From NCBI GenBank assembly GCA_000310025.1, contig FN649728.1:2447556-2511555 (forward strand): a DNA stretch of 64,000 nt, given 5' to 3'. The notes under the pieces were generated by a model. That model was not told where the DNA came from. It saw only the letters and a list, made by a program, of their open reading frames with translations, and ran no database searches. Positions 40,310 through 49,846 of this stretch are shown here, in pieces. Source of the stretch: Ectocarpus siliculosus (taxonomy: Eukaryota; Sar; Phaeophyceae; Ectocarpales; Ectocarpaceae). The stretch's first letter is position 1. Each line of letters opens with the position of its first letter. The translations under genes were made by a program, and so were the position numbers.

Positions 40310-40624
40310 GGTCACCCCGGTGGTCTAGTTGGTATCCTCGAGACTTTCTAGAGGTCAGGTCAGGGGTTCGAATCCCGGCATAAGCGAGCTTTCCTTGCAA
40401 GGTGAGCTTTTCTCTCGCTTCCGCTCCTGACCTGGTGGATAGCGCTAGTTCGTGTGTACTGTACACAGAGGGAAGGGAGTGCTGAACTCTTCTCGCATAA
40501 AAAATCGAAGGCAACGTACTGCAGGAGGGTAGGGTAGAGAAGGGTCCTTCTGTTCGTCCACGGGTTGTAGTATACGGCACTAGTGCTGAGAGCGCTGATT
40601 TGAAGTGACGACAAAAAAAAAAAA
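40310..40624 (+). mobile_element. tRNA-derived SINE, copy 1
   Basis: The head looks like a tRNA: A box TGGTCTAGTTGG at 40321-40332 and an exact B box GGTTCGAATCC at 40366-40376, with a foldable T-arm. A body of about 240 bases unrelated to tRNA follows, ending TTGAAGTGACGACAAAA with a poly(A) tail. This is the standard build of a SINE: an internal RNA polymerase III promoter at the 5' end and an A-tail. A second copy at 44631-44941 matches along its whole length. It has no protein of its own and would depend on LINE machinery. Confidence 0.8.
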
Positions 40625-40680
40625 GAAGGCCAGACACGATAATGTAGGAGCGGCGGATCCTGCTGGGAACGCCAAAAGTT

Positions 40681-41270
40681 ATATGCACCCATGGGTACGC
40701 ACATAAGCCATGCGCCCATGCCCTTGACAGACCGAAAACACAACTTGCAGGCGAAAAAAGGAGAAAATGTTCCGAGGGTCAACCCCTGACCAGCCCTTCT
40801 GCACGCACGCTGCAGATGTGTCCCTTTAACCAGCGACCAGATGATTTGTAACCAAAGGCAATTTTTGTAGTTGTAAACTCTAGATGCTCTGCTTCGGCAG
40901 GGGCACGAAACCGGCTAAAAACCCTAAAGATAACCCCAAACCCACCCGATAGGTGCTAGGTTGGCGCTGGATGGCTCAGTTCTAGGTTGTTGTGCCTGCA
41001 TTAGGGCCAGGTTGGTGTTGACGGGGAAAACTCTAGGTTGTTACTGCTTGGATATAGGTGCTAGATTGGCGTTGATGGGAACATCTACATGTAGGTTGGT
41101 ATTGCCTGGATAGGTGCTAGGTTGGTCCTGACGTGGCTAGGTGCTAGGTTGGTGGGCCTTGGAGTAGGGCTAGGTCGCTCTTGGGTGGTGACGGTGTTCG
41201 TGCAGGTCTGCATAGGCGGGACTGCCAAGTTATGGGTGCATGGCTTATGTGCGTAACCGTGGGTGCATAT
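40681..41270. mobile_element. 590-base element with 39-base terminal inverted repeats
   Basis: The left end (40681-40719) and the complement of the right end (41232-41270) match at 36 of 39 positions, starting ATATGCACCCA and continuing TACGCACATAAGCCATGC. It has no coding capacity, so it is a non-autonomous DNA-transposon-like unit. The interior (40955-41170) holds about eight units of CTAGGTTGG(T/C)GTTG spaced 20-35 bases apart. A clear target-site duplication was not seen. Confidence 0.65.
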
Positions 41271-41780
41271 CATTTTTTCCTGTTGGGAACAGCAAGAAAA
41301 CCCTGTCATGGATAGGATTCTACCTCAAGCCACCTGCGGAGACGGGGAGTGGGAGGTCTTCGGGCTGCCCTACCCCCCCCCCTTCGGTGCCACTGGAGTC
41401 TCTCTGTCTCCGCGAGATCTTCTCCTTGCCCAATATGAAGAAAGAAAACTCTCATCCGCCGGAAGTGGGTCAAGGCTACCACACCTGGGCCTCCATCTAA
41501 AGAGGGGGCCTGTGTCCTTGTTGGCGTCGAAGAGATCTCTATCCATGAGTGTAAATTGTCATTGTTGTTGTATTTGTACGTGTTGTGTGGTTGATAGATG
41601 GTTGACAGATGTTGAAATTTCTCAGTGCAAGAACGCAAGAACACAGAAATACACGACATACATATTGCTGCTGTGCCATGGTCATCGTTAGGACACAACT
41701 GCAGGAACATGGAACACGGAATCCAAGTCTCTACTACTGTTCTCTGCTCCCTTGTTTGGCTAGAGGGTCAGGAGTTTTGT

Positions 41781-41812
41781 GACTCTCTCTCTATCTCTCT
41801 CTCTCTCTCTCA
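41781..41812. repeat. CT-rich microsatellite
   Basis: A short run of CTCTCT with single interruptions. No function is implied. Confidence 0.85.
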
Positions 41813-42254
41813 CGACTTTCTCCTTGTGATTTAAGAAACAAAACTGCCAGCCTCCAGCAGAGGGGACATGGTCTCCTGTGTCTCAGTCGGGCTCATGTTG
41901 AGCCGCACGAAGTATCTTCACCGGGTGCGATGTCTCTATGGGGGGTGGGGTGATACCTCATGTGGGGGTGTCATCTTGTGTCAAAAGACGGTAAACGATA
42001 GCCCTTCGTCAGTCCACTCCAGTGCCGGGTGCGACATAAGAGAGGGTATGACAAGCCGAAACCGCCCTCGTATCCGGCTTCCTCTGATGTCGTTTTCTGA
42101 GAGAAAAGTACTAATATCTTACAACGGAAGTGCGATACATATTAGTATATATCGTAGCCAACTTCTCAAGGGCCGTTTACCGTAAGACTCGGAGAGCTAG
42201 CACCGGGTGTGATGGATTTTTTAGTTGTTTTTTCTTCGTGTTTTGTTTTACACC

Positions 42255-42324
42255 GTGCTCCGTCCCGGCTTTGTAGGGATGCGAGGTCAATGGTCTAACG
42301 ACTACGGCATGCACGACTATGAGT
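42255..42324 (+). repeat. 70-base dispersed repeat, copy 2
   Basis: It starts GTGCTCCGTCCCGGCTTTGT and ends GCATGCACGACTATGAGT. It differs at one base from the inverse copy at 17491-17560. It contains GGTCAATGGTCTAACGACTA, an A-box-like word. Confidence 0.8.
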
Positions 42325-42560
42325 GGACCCTCCCTGTGCGATCTCTCCGACCGGTGCGATCTCTCCGACCTTGGTGCGAAAATGCAAAACTCTAAAACCA
42401 TCTCATTATTTAGTTTTTTCAAGGCACCCCGGTGCGATCTCTCCGACCGTTGCGATGCCCAATGAAATACATATAGCAGTGGTCTCCTTGTGCTACGGCG
42501 GTATTGCTTGCACGCACCCCGATGGCATCTCCCCGACCGGTGCTGTCTCTCCCCCTCTGA
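42320..42560. repeat. GGTGCGATCTCTCCGACC short-repeat cluster
   Basis: CCGGTGCGATCTCTCCGACC and close variants occur about five times at irregular spacing, and again at 43120-43160. The words resemble the GTGCGATATCACC repeats in channel intron 1. Confidence 0.7.
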
Positions 42561-43315
42561 GTATTGGTACCAGTCAGCGTAGGTGTTCACAAGGAGACGG
42601 CGTGCGGCGTACCGTACCAGCACCGTAGGCTGGTTGGTACGTAAATATCAGCCTCCCATGCAGCGAGTTGCCATGGGTTTGGGACTTTGAATGCGAGTTT
42701 GGCTATTGCGTGACAAGGACAACATACGACGTGGTTTCCATCTGGGGTCGTACCGGTACATATGGAAGCAGGTTGTCTCCCGCTTTCGTTTCGGTCTTCC
42801 TCTACGAGTACCAGTACTCAAGCACTCAAGCACTCAAGCAGCAGCACATTAGATTTACGTGCCGAAGGTGGGGGTGGGGCACGGCCTGTACGTTGTATGC
42901 GCGGGTGGTGTAACGGTTTGCAACCTCCATCCCGACCAACACAAAACGCAAGCCCGTGTGACCGCGCCGATCGTACATACATGTACATGCATGAAGGTGG
43001 CGCTCCGCTGACACCGTCACCACATGTAAAGGGGCGCACATATTGTACCTCTTCACGGCAGCCCACAAAGAGCTCAATATTGAATCATGCATCATGCCGT
43101 TCTTGTTTTTTTTTCGCACCCCGGTGCCATCTTCCCGCCCGGTGCCAACTCTCCGACTCTTACGGTATATGGTTGTTTATAGCAGCAGTGTTCCTATGTT
43201 CTCGGTTGAAGATACTACCTTAGGATGAAGACAAATTCTCTCTTCTATCGATTTGGATTATTGCCGTGACAAGCGACTTTGACTCAATTGTGTCGCAGCC
43301 GGACCTATATCTATA

Positions 43316-43740
43316 CAGTTGGCGCCCGCAGTTAAGAAACGCTTATTTCAGGTCCAGCCTCGAATTCTTATTGTGGGCTATAAACTCAGCGTATGTCGTT
43401 CAGTTTCTTATATCATGTTTCTTACTTTTTAGAAGGTGCTTCTTGATGTCCCCGAGCTGGCTCGTCGACAGCTCTTTCTTGTTGATAATGCACTATGGGA
43501 GGGGGGGGTAGGGGGAAAGAGCGAGAGAGCTGTGGGGTTTGTTTCTTATTCGACAAACTCCCCCGTAAACCCTCGTTTCTTACCTAGTAGGGCAGCGGTC
43601 GCCGCTGTGTTTCTTATTGAGACATTTCTTGTTGTGTGACCCAGATTGAGCTATGTTTCTTAACCCTATTTTCTTGTTTTTCGTGAAAAAGTGAGCCTCA
43701 ATTTCTTAACAAAATATTTCTTAACTGCGGGCGCCAACTG
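43316..43740. mobile_element. Tc1/mariner-like MITE
   Basis: Perfect 24-base terminal inverted repeats (43316-43339 and 43717-43740, beginning CAGTTGGCGCCCGCAGTTAA) are flanked on both sides by TA. CAGT...ACTG ends with a TA target duplication are the signature of the Tc1/mariner superfamily. At 425 bases with no transposase frame it is a non-autonomous derivative. The heptamer TTTCTTA, which is also the inner end of the right terminal repeat, occurs eight times in the same direction inside the element. Confidence 0.82.
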
Positions 43741-43959
43741 TACGTAAGGTTTCGCGTGACTAAAAAATCCACCGGGGGACGCAAAATAAAGACACTTCAC
43801 CACATCCCTTTCGACTGAGGGTATATCTCGAACGGGTAGTCTTCCTGTGAGGTTATGTTTACTTGCTAAAAGAAAACACGGCCATTTGGCTAGCGCGCCC
43901 GATCCCGCCAATATGCAGGCCTTCGCCAAGGTCGTTCACCATCCAACCATCGTGACAGC

Positions 43960-44260
43960 GACCTAGGCCTGCTGCAAGCACCACGAACCTAGCACTTTGC
44001 CCACGCGCAGGTATCAATGTACCCAGCAGATAGCCTTGCAGACCCAACCTTATTAAACTTGTCGCATCAACACCAACCTATGTAACCGGCAACATGTATT
44101 TAATTGGCATCTTAACACTATGCCGGCTCACCCAACCTATGCCTAGAACTTACCGACCCAAACACCAACCGAGCAGCACCCTATCTATATCGTTCGTTCG
44201 TGTGGGTTTGGGGCCCCGACCTAGGACCTACCCGCCCAACCCCAACCTAGCATTGTAATC
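43960..44260. repeat. CAACCTAG-rich degenerate repeats (inverse of the 41-kb motif)
   Basis: CCAACCTA and ACCTAG(C/G) recur about every 30-60 bases. They are the complement of the CTAGGTTGG units inside the 590-base element at 40681-41270, so this may be a decayed inverse relative of that element. Terminal repeats were not found here. Confidence 0.5.
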
Positions 44261-44630
44261 GTGCGGGGGTTGGGGGTGACGGTTGGAGCTAGGGTTATGG
44301 TGAGGGTTTCAGTAATAAAATTGAAGGGTTTAGGCTAGCTTTTGGGTTCAATGCAACGGCCATCGCCAAGGAACGAATACCTCGCGGAAAAGTCTGTGGT
44401 ATGTACAAGTAACCAGATGATAACATCCAGTCAACCGCTGCTGCCATGGCGGACTCCACGGCTGAAGGGATATAGAGCCAAGTGACTTAGGTAGGACCTA
44501 GGTTCGAGACTGAGCGCAATATCTTCTGATGGTTCTCTTCCCCTGCATGGGGGGTATTCTCGGCCCTGCACTGCAAGAAAGCGTCTGTGGGTGCAGGCTC
44601 CGTGGGTTTTCTCGCTTCCCCGTATTGGCC

Positions 44631-44941
44631 GGTCGCCCCGGTGGTCTAGTTGAGAACCTCGAAACCTTGTAGAGGTCAGGTTAGGGGTTCGAATCCCGGC
44701 GTAAGCAAACTTTTCTTGCAAAGTGAGTTTTTCTCTCGCTTCCGCTGCTGGCCTAGTGAATAGCGCTAGTTCGTGTGTACACAGAGGGAAGAGAGTGCTG
44801 AACTCTTCACGCATTAAAAATCGAAGGCAAAGTACCGCAGGAGAGGACGGTAGAGAGGGGCTCTTCTGTGTGGCCACGGGTTGGAGTAAACGGCACTAGT
44901 GCTGTGAGCGCTGATTTGAAGTGAAGACAAAAAAAAAAAAA
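44631..44941 (+). mobile_element. tRNA-derived SINE, copy 2
   Basis: It has the same build as the copy at 40310-40624: an A box at about 44641, B box GGTTCGAATCC at 44686-44696, the same body, and the end TTGAAGTGAAGACAAAA with poly(A). The two copies differ by scattered substitutions and small indels, so they are not a recent local duplication. Confidence 0.8.
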
Positions 44942-45908
44942 TTGGGTGCACAACAATTGTTTCTAGTGACTACCAGTCGAGAGTTCCACAGTTTGAATTG
45001 GTGGTCTCATGGTGGTCCCCATGGTGGTCTCCCTGTCGGAGCATGCTCTACCTTTCCCTACGAGCATGCTCTACCTTTCCCTACAGTATGCCAGCTGTTC
45101 TGTAATATGGACATACTTCGTACATATGTAGCATGACCCAAGTGCACGTCAGCCTGCCTCTGCAGAACATATCCACGGCGCACTAACCTACCCGTCAAAA
45201 CGGTGGTGGTGCTTTGGGGTTAAGGGTGAAGGGTTCAAAACCGGAATGCAAGCGAAAAGTGAAGCATTTGTATTGCAAGGATGTCCATTTGTCTCGCTGT
45301 AATCAACCATTGCTTTCTGCAAAGTCGAAAGGTCTTCACCTCTCCTCCGTACAATGAGTGTAGATATATGACGGCTTAGGAATATACATGCCGCTGTACT
45401 CCGTGCACTCACGGACGGTACTGGCGGTTACAACGGGGTCACCGACGGGGTTCCGCCTCGGAAAACGCGTTATCCATGCGTTAACCACACCCTTGGCATG
45501 GTTCGGTGATGTTGCCGACTAAAGTGTCGGGCAGAAATTACGGGTGCTGCATGTGGATACCGAGCTCAGCCAATAAATGCCAGATACGGGTTGCACTGCT
45601 GCATGTTGAGGTTTACGAAGCGTGCTACAATCCGTTTATCCGCGTGCACACACCCGGCCCCAGGCAATTTAACTATCGAGCCAGATGCCCTGTACGAAGG
45701 GTGTTTTTCGCACTTTCCCACCCGGCCTCCCCAAAGTGGCAGATAGAGGTGTGAGCAGGTGAGGTGCGGATCCGTGTAGGTGCGGGCAAGACCAGGATTT
45801 TTTACCTGGGTGCAGTGCTCGTTTCTTATCACGCCGCTGCTTTTCTCTGAAGCACCAGAATGAACCGCCACAACAACAACCAGATTGAACCAGGGGACTA
45901 ACTGCCGA
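44942..45908. other. Non-coding stretch with a small tandem duplication
   Basis: Apart from a 22-base tandem pair near 45040-45083 (GAGCATGCTCTACCTTTCCC) I see no gene, RNA or known repeat here. Confidence 0.5.
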
Positions 45909-46009
45909 TTAACCTGTGACCACGGGAATCGACCGCGTCGAGTGTTGGATCAGTACGGACATACGAAGGTACTGGGTAGAGAGAGATCGGAACGGTTTTT
46001 AATGTGAAG

Positions 46010-46049
<40 letters not shown>

Positions 46050-46050
46050 C
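45909..46050 (+). repeat. CAA-tailed interspersed repeat, 5'-shortened copy C
   Basis: It begins at the TTAACCTGTGACCACGGGAA point of the family and keeps the full 3' end, GTGAAGACAA with about 11 CAA units. Loss of the 5' part with an intact 3' end is typical of retroposition. Confidence 0.8.
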
Positions 46051-46087
46051 CCCTCTGGCCCGTGATGTTGACTTCTAGTCTCAGCTT

Positions 46088-46345
46088 ACTCGCATAATAT
46101 GCAGAGACGAGCGGGGGGTGTCTAGCCTAGACTGCAATGTCGTTGATTTCTGTTGACTCGGGCCCATTTCATATTATAATAGTAACCTGTTACTCTATGG
46201 GTAAGTTACCCTGTGACCACGGGAATCGACCGCGTCAAGTCTTACACTTACTGCTGTACACCGTAGTACATACGGGCAGATAGAGGTATTGGGTACTGGA
46301 TAGCGAGATCGGAACGGTTTCTAATGTGAAGACAACCCAACAATA
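46088..46345 (+). repeat. CAA-tailed interspersed repeat, copy D
   Basis: A near full-length copy beginning ACTCGCATAATATGCAGAGA and ending GTGAAGACAACCCAACAATA. It lies about 100 bases left of the Copia element. Confidence 0.75.
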
Positions 46346-46444
46346 ACTACTGCTGTAGCGGGCTGACCAATGAAAAGGGTTGGTCTTTCTCCCGGTCAAA
46401 GACAATACCCGTACGTATGATACCACTGATGTGTGGGTGTCCGC

Positions 46445-46966
46445 TGTTGAGTAGCTTTGTGCGTGGGTGCCTCGGCGCGGGGTCCCGTAGTGGGAAACAA
46501 AAGGTGCCAGCAGCTGGGTACTGCCAACGGTCAAAATGTAGAAACTATCCGCGGGCGTGAAAGCCCTTCTACGTGGTGGAGCGTGGAAGCTCGTGTATAA
46601 TATAGTTGTGGCGTGGAAGCCGGGTGGCGTGGTGGCCCTGATGTAAAGGTATATTTAGGGACGTGGGAGTCCTGAAGGCGTGGAAGCCGGGTTGGCGTGA
46701 TAGCCGGAGTATGGGCGTGGAAGCCGGGGTTGGCGTGAGAGCCGGAAAAAGGACTTGATTATACACAGAAAAAGGAAGTGAGGAACCACAAGCCACGCAC
46801 ACAAATTCCGTTGTAGACACCCATACCCTCAAACCTGCAATATGTGATAAAGTTGGTACCACCAAATCTAATCCATAGCAACCATTGACCCCCCAAACTC
46901 CCCGCTCCATCTGCTCGGGAAATTCTTGCTCGCAATAATCTGTTGATGCTGTGAGTACATCCAACA
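46445..46966 (-). repeat. 3' LTR of the Copia element
   Basis: It is 522 bases long with TGTTG...CAACA ends. It appears the same as 53990-54511 over its length. On the element's strand a purine-rich GAGTAGGGGGG lies just inside, a likely polypurine tract. Confidence 0.95.
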
Positions 46967-49677
46967 GCCCCCCTACTCGCTGCATGGGCAAGATTACACC
47001 CGGACTCATTTAACTACCTTACACATGCATACCCTCTTATACCAAATACCTGAACGCAAGGCTTAGTGATTAACATTCCATCCATCTCATGCTTCGTCTT
47101 CGCCAAAACACCATGACCATTATACCCGAAACAAAACTCGTTAGAACTCCAACCGGTTTGAAACTCTTCTCCTAACCATTAAACCAGAAACACTGCAGAG
47201 ATTATCCATCGGTCACCCTGGAATTCAACATCGTAGAAAATCCTCAGAAATAGCAATTCAATAGAATCGCACAAACGCAAAAAAAAAAAAAAAAAATAAA
47301 GACTCCAGGACTGCTCATTTAGAATTTCAATCGGATAGAAAGTATTCCCAACCAACCATTAAAACAGAAATACCAAATATAATGTCAATCGGCCATTCTT
47401 GAATTCAAACTCGTAGAAAATCAACTCCTCATATACTCAAATCGAAAGAATCACACAAACAAAAACACAACACAAAAAACTCCGGGACTGCTCAATTTAA
47501 GTTCATCACGTAGTCCCTGTGGAACACAAAATCCCTCTCAGGTAGCGCCTTCGTGAGGAAGTCAGCATGCTGGTACTGCGACGCTACATGCATGATCTCT
47601 ACCTCCTTCTCATCTACCAGTTGTCTGAGGAAGTGATGCCGCACGTCGATGTGCTTCGAGTTGGAATTCGAGATCGGGTGTTTTGCGATCTGGATAGCAC
47701 CCTCGTTATCCTCGTACAGTGGAATGCACGGCCGCAACTCCTTCGGCAACATAAAGCGCCAAACCTGCCTCAAAAAAAAGAATCTCCTTCCCCATGTCCG
47801 CCATCGCCACGTACTCTGCCTGCGTGGTGGACAAAGTCACACACTTCTGAGTCTTGGAAAACCATGCTATCGCTCCCCCCGCACACATTACTACTCCCCC
47901 TGAAACCGACCTACGATCCGCCGCACGCGAGGCGTAATCCGCGTCGACGAACGTGATCAAAGAAAACCCTGAAATTGTCCCCTTCTGAAAAGAAATCCCG
48001 AAAGAACTAGTCCTAACTGCATATCCTAAGATGCCAAGTGCAGCCTTTCAGTGGATCAACTTGGGTGCACTACAGTACCTCGCTACTGCCCTCACCGCAT
48101 TCGCGATATCCGGCCTAGTCCACAAAGCTATCCATAGCAACGAACCAATCAGCGCGCGAAATGGGTGCTCTACGCTCGGCTCATTCACATCAAAGTCCCA
48201 AAGTCTCCAAGTCGTGGGCAAAGGAATGCTTCCGCCCCACTCCACACCATATCTCTCTCCCAACTCCTTGGTGTATGTCTCCTGCGAAATCGTCAATCTA
48301 CCTGCCTCTCTGTCCCTCTCGTAATAGCAACCAGAGTACCACTGCAACTCCCCCAGAGACTTCACCGGTACGTAATCGCCCAGGTCCTTCCCAAATTGAT
48401 CACACCTCTCCTTCGTCCCCACTGCAAAAATATCATCTACGTGTACTACTAGAATCAACACTACTTCCCCCCCTTCGACTAAGCGAAAAACACATGAATC
48501 GGCCATGCACTGCTCGAAACCCAAAGCCAAAAGACACTTCTTCAGCAACGCGTACCACTCCCTAGATGCCTGCCTCAAACCGTAAAGGCTCTTGTTCAAC
48601 TGCACAATCTTCCCCGACAACGCACCACATCCTTCCGGCAATCGCATGAAAATGTCTTCCTTGAGAGGGGCCCTCACAAACGCCTGATCGATATCGAAAT
48701 GACACAACTCCAAGTCAAGCTCACACGCCAAAGCTGCCAACATACGAACACTAGACGAAGCTACTGTGGGAGCATACAAATCACCAAAGTCAATGTACTC
48801 CTTCTGCATATCTCCTCTTGCAACAAGTCTGGTTTTGGCCTTCGTAGGAAAGCCGAACGCATCTACCTTCCAATCAAACACAAACTTCGACTTGATACAA
48901 TTACCGATTGGTTGCTAGGGTCCAACAACCTTGAATGCATCTGCTTCTAGCAACCCAAACACCTCTCTCTTCGTTGCGTCCATGAACTGGGTGCTGTGCA
49001 CGCTCTCCTTCGCCTCCTTGAATGTCTGGGGAACCCTGAGGTCCTTGGCGTGGCAGCGCGGCATGTCGGGACGCAGAAGGGGTGGCTCCATCTCAGAGAT
49101 AGCCGAATCGAGGTCGTCGCGCGTCGCAAGACGCGCCATGAGCCCGAGCGGAACGCCCCGCTCAGAGGGACCGATCGACCATCCATACCCCACGCGTCCC
49201 TTCTCGCCCGTGTCCCCCTTAGGCAGGATGCCCTTGCTTCCTCCCGCGTCCCCACTCCGAGCTCGCTGCTCCCCTCCGCCCCCCTGCTCATCATCCCCCT
49301 TCAATCCTGGCCGGAGCATCGTCTTCCCGTTCATGACTCGCCGAGCATCCAGCATGGAGAGGAGGACATCTTCGTTCGCCTGAGCCAGCAACCCCATGGT
49401 GATCTCGGAAGGAGGGAGAGGAGTACTGACGGCCTCGTTCGGCAGAGATGGGAACTGCCGGTCCTCCGAAAGAGTAGAGAGCTGCTGCTGTGACATGGCG
49501 CGCGCATCTCCCCTCGTGCGTCCTCGGACCCGAAGGTCTCCCTTCTCGCCCAGCTGTCTCGAAGCATGGGGCGTCAGGGGCGTGGCGTACCCCGGTGCGG
49601 TCGGCGGCGGTCTGGTCAGCCTGGTTTGGCGTGGTTGCGGCGCTCTTCTTGGCGGGGACTGTTCAGCCTCGATGGGT

Positions 49678-49846
49678 NNNNNNNNNNNNNNNNNNNNNNN
49701 NNNNNNNNNNNNNNNNNNNNNNNNNNNNNNNNNNNNNNNNNNNNNNNNNNNNNNNNNNNNNNNNNNNNNNNNNNNNNNNNNNNNNNNNNNNNNNNNNNNN
49801 NNNNNNNNNNNNNNNNNNNNNNNNNNNNNNNNNNNNNNNNNNNNNN
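49678..49846. other. Assembly gap (169 N)
   Basis: A run of 169 N inside the Copia element, as expected where a repeat element was hard to assemble. Confidence 1.

Noticed and set aside
40310-40380. A functional tRNA gene.
   Set aside because: The tRNA-like part runs into a 240-base body with a poly(A) tail, is repeated at 44631, and the arms pair poorly; it is a SINE head.
46569-47009. A 146-residue open frame, repeated at 54114-54554.
   Set aside because: Both lie largely in the LTRs; no coding signal beyond being open.
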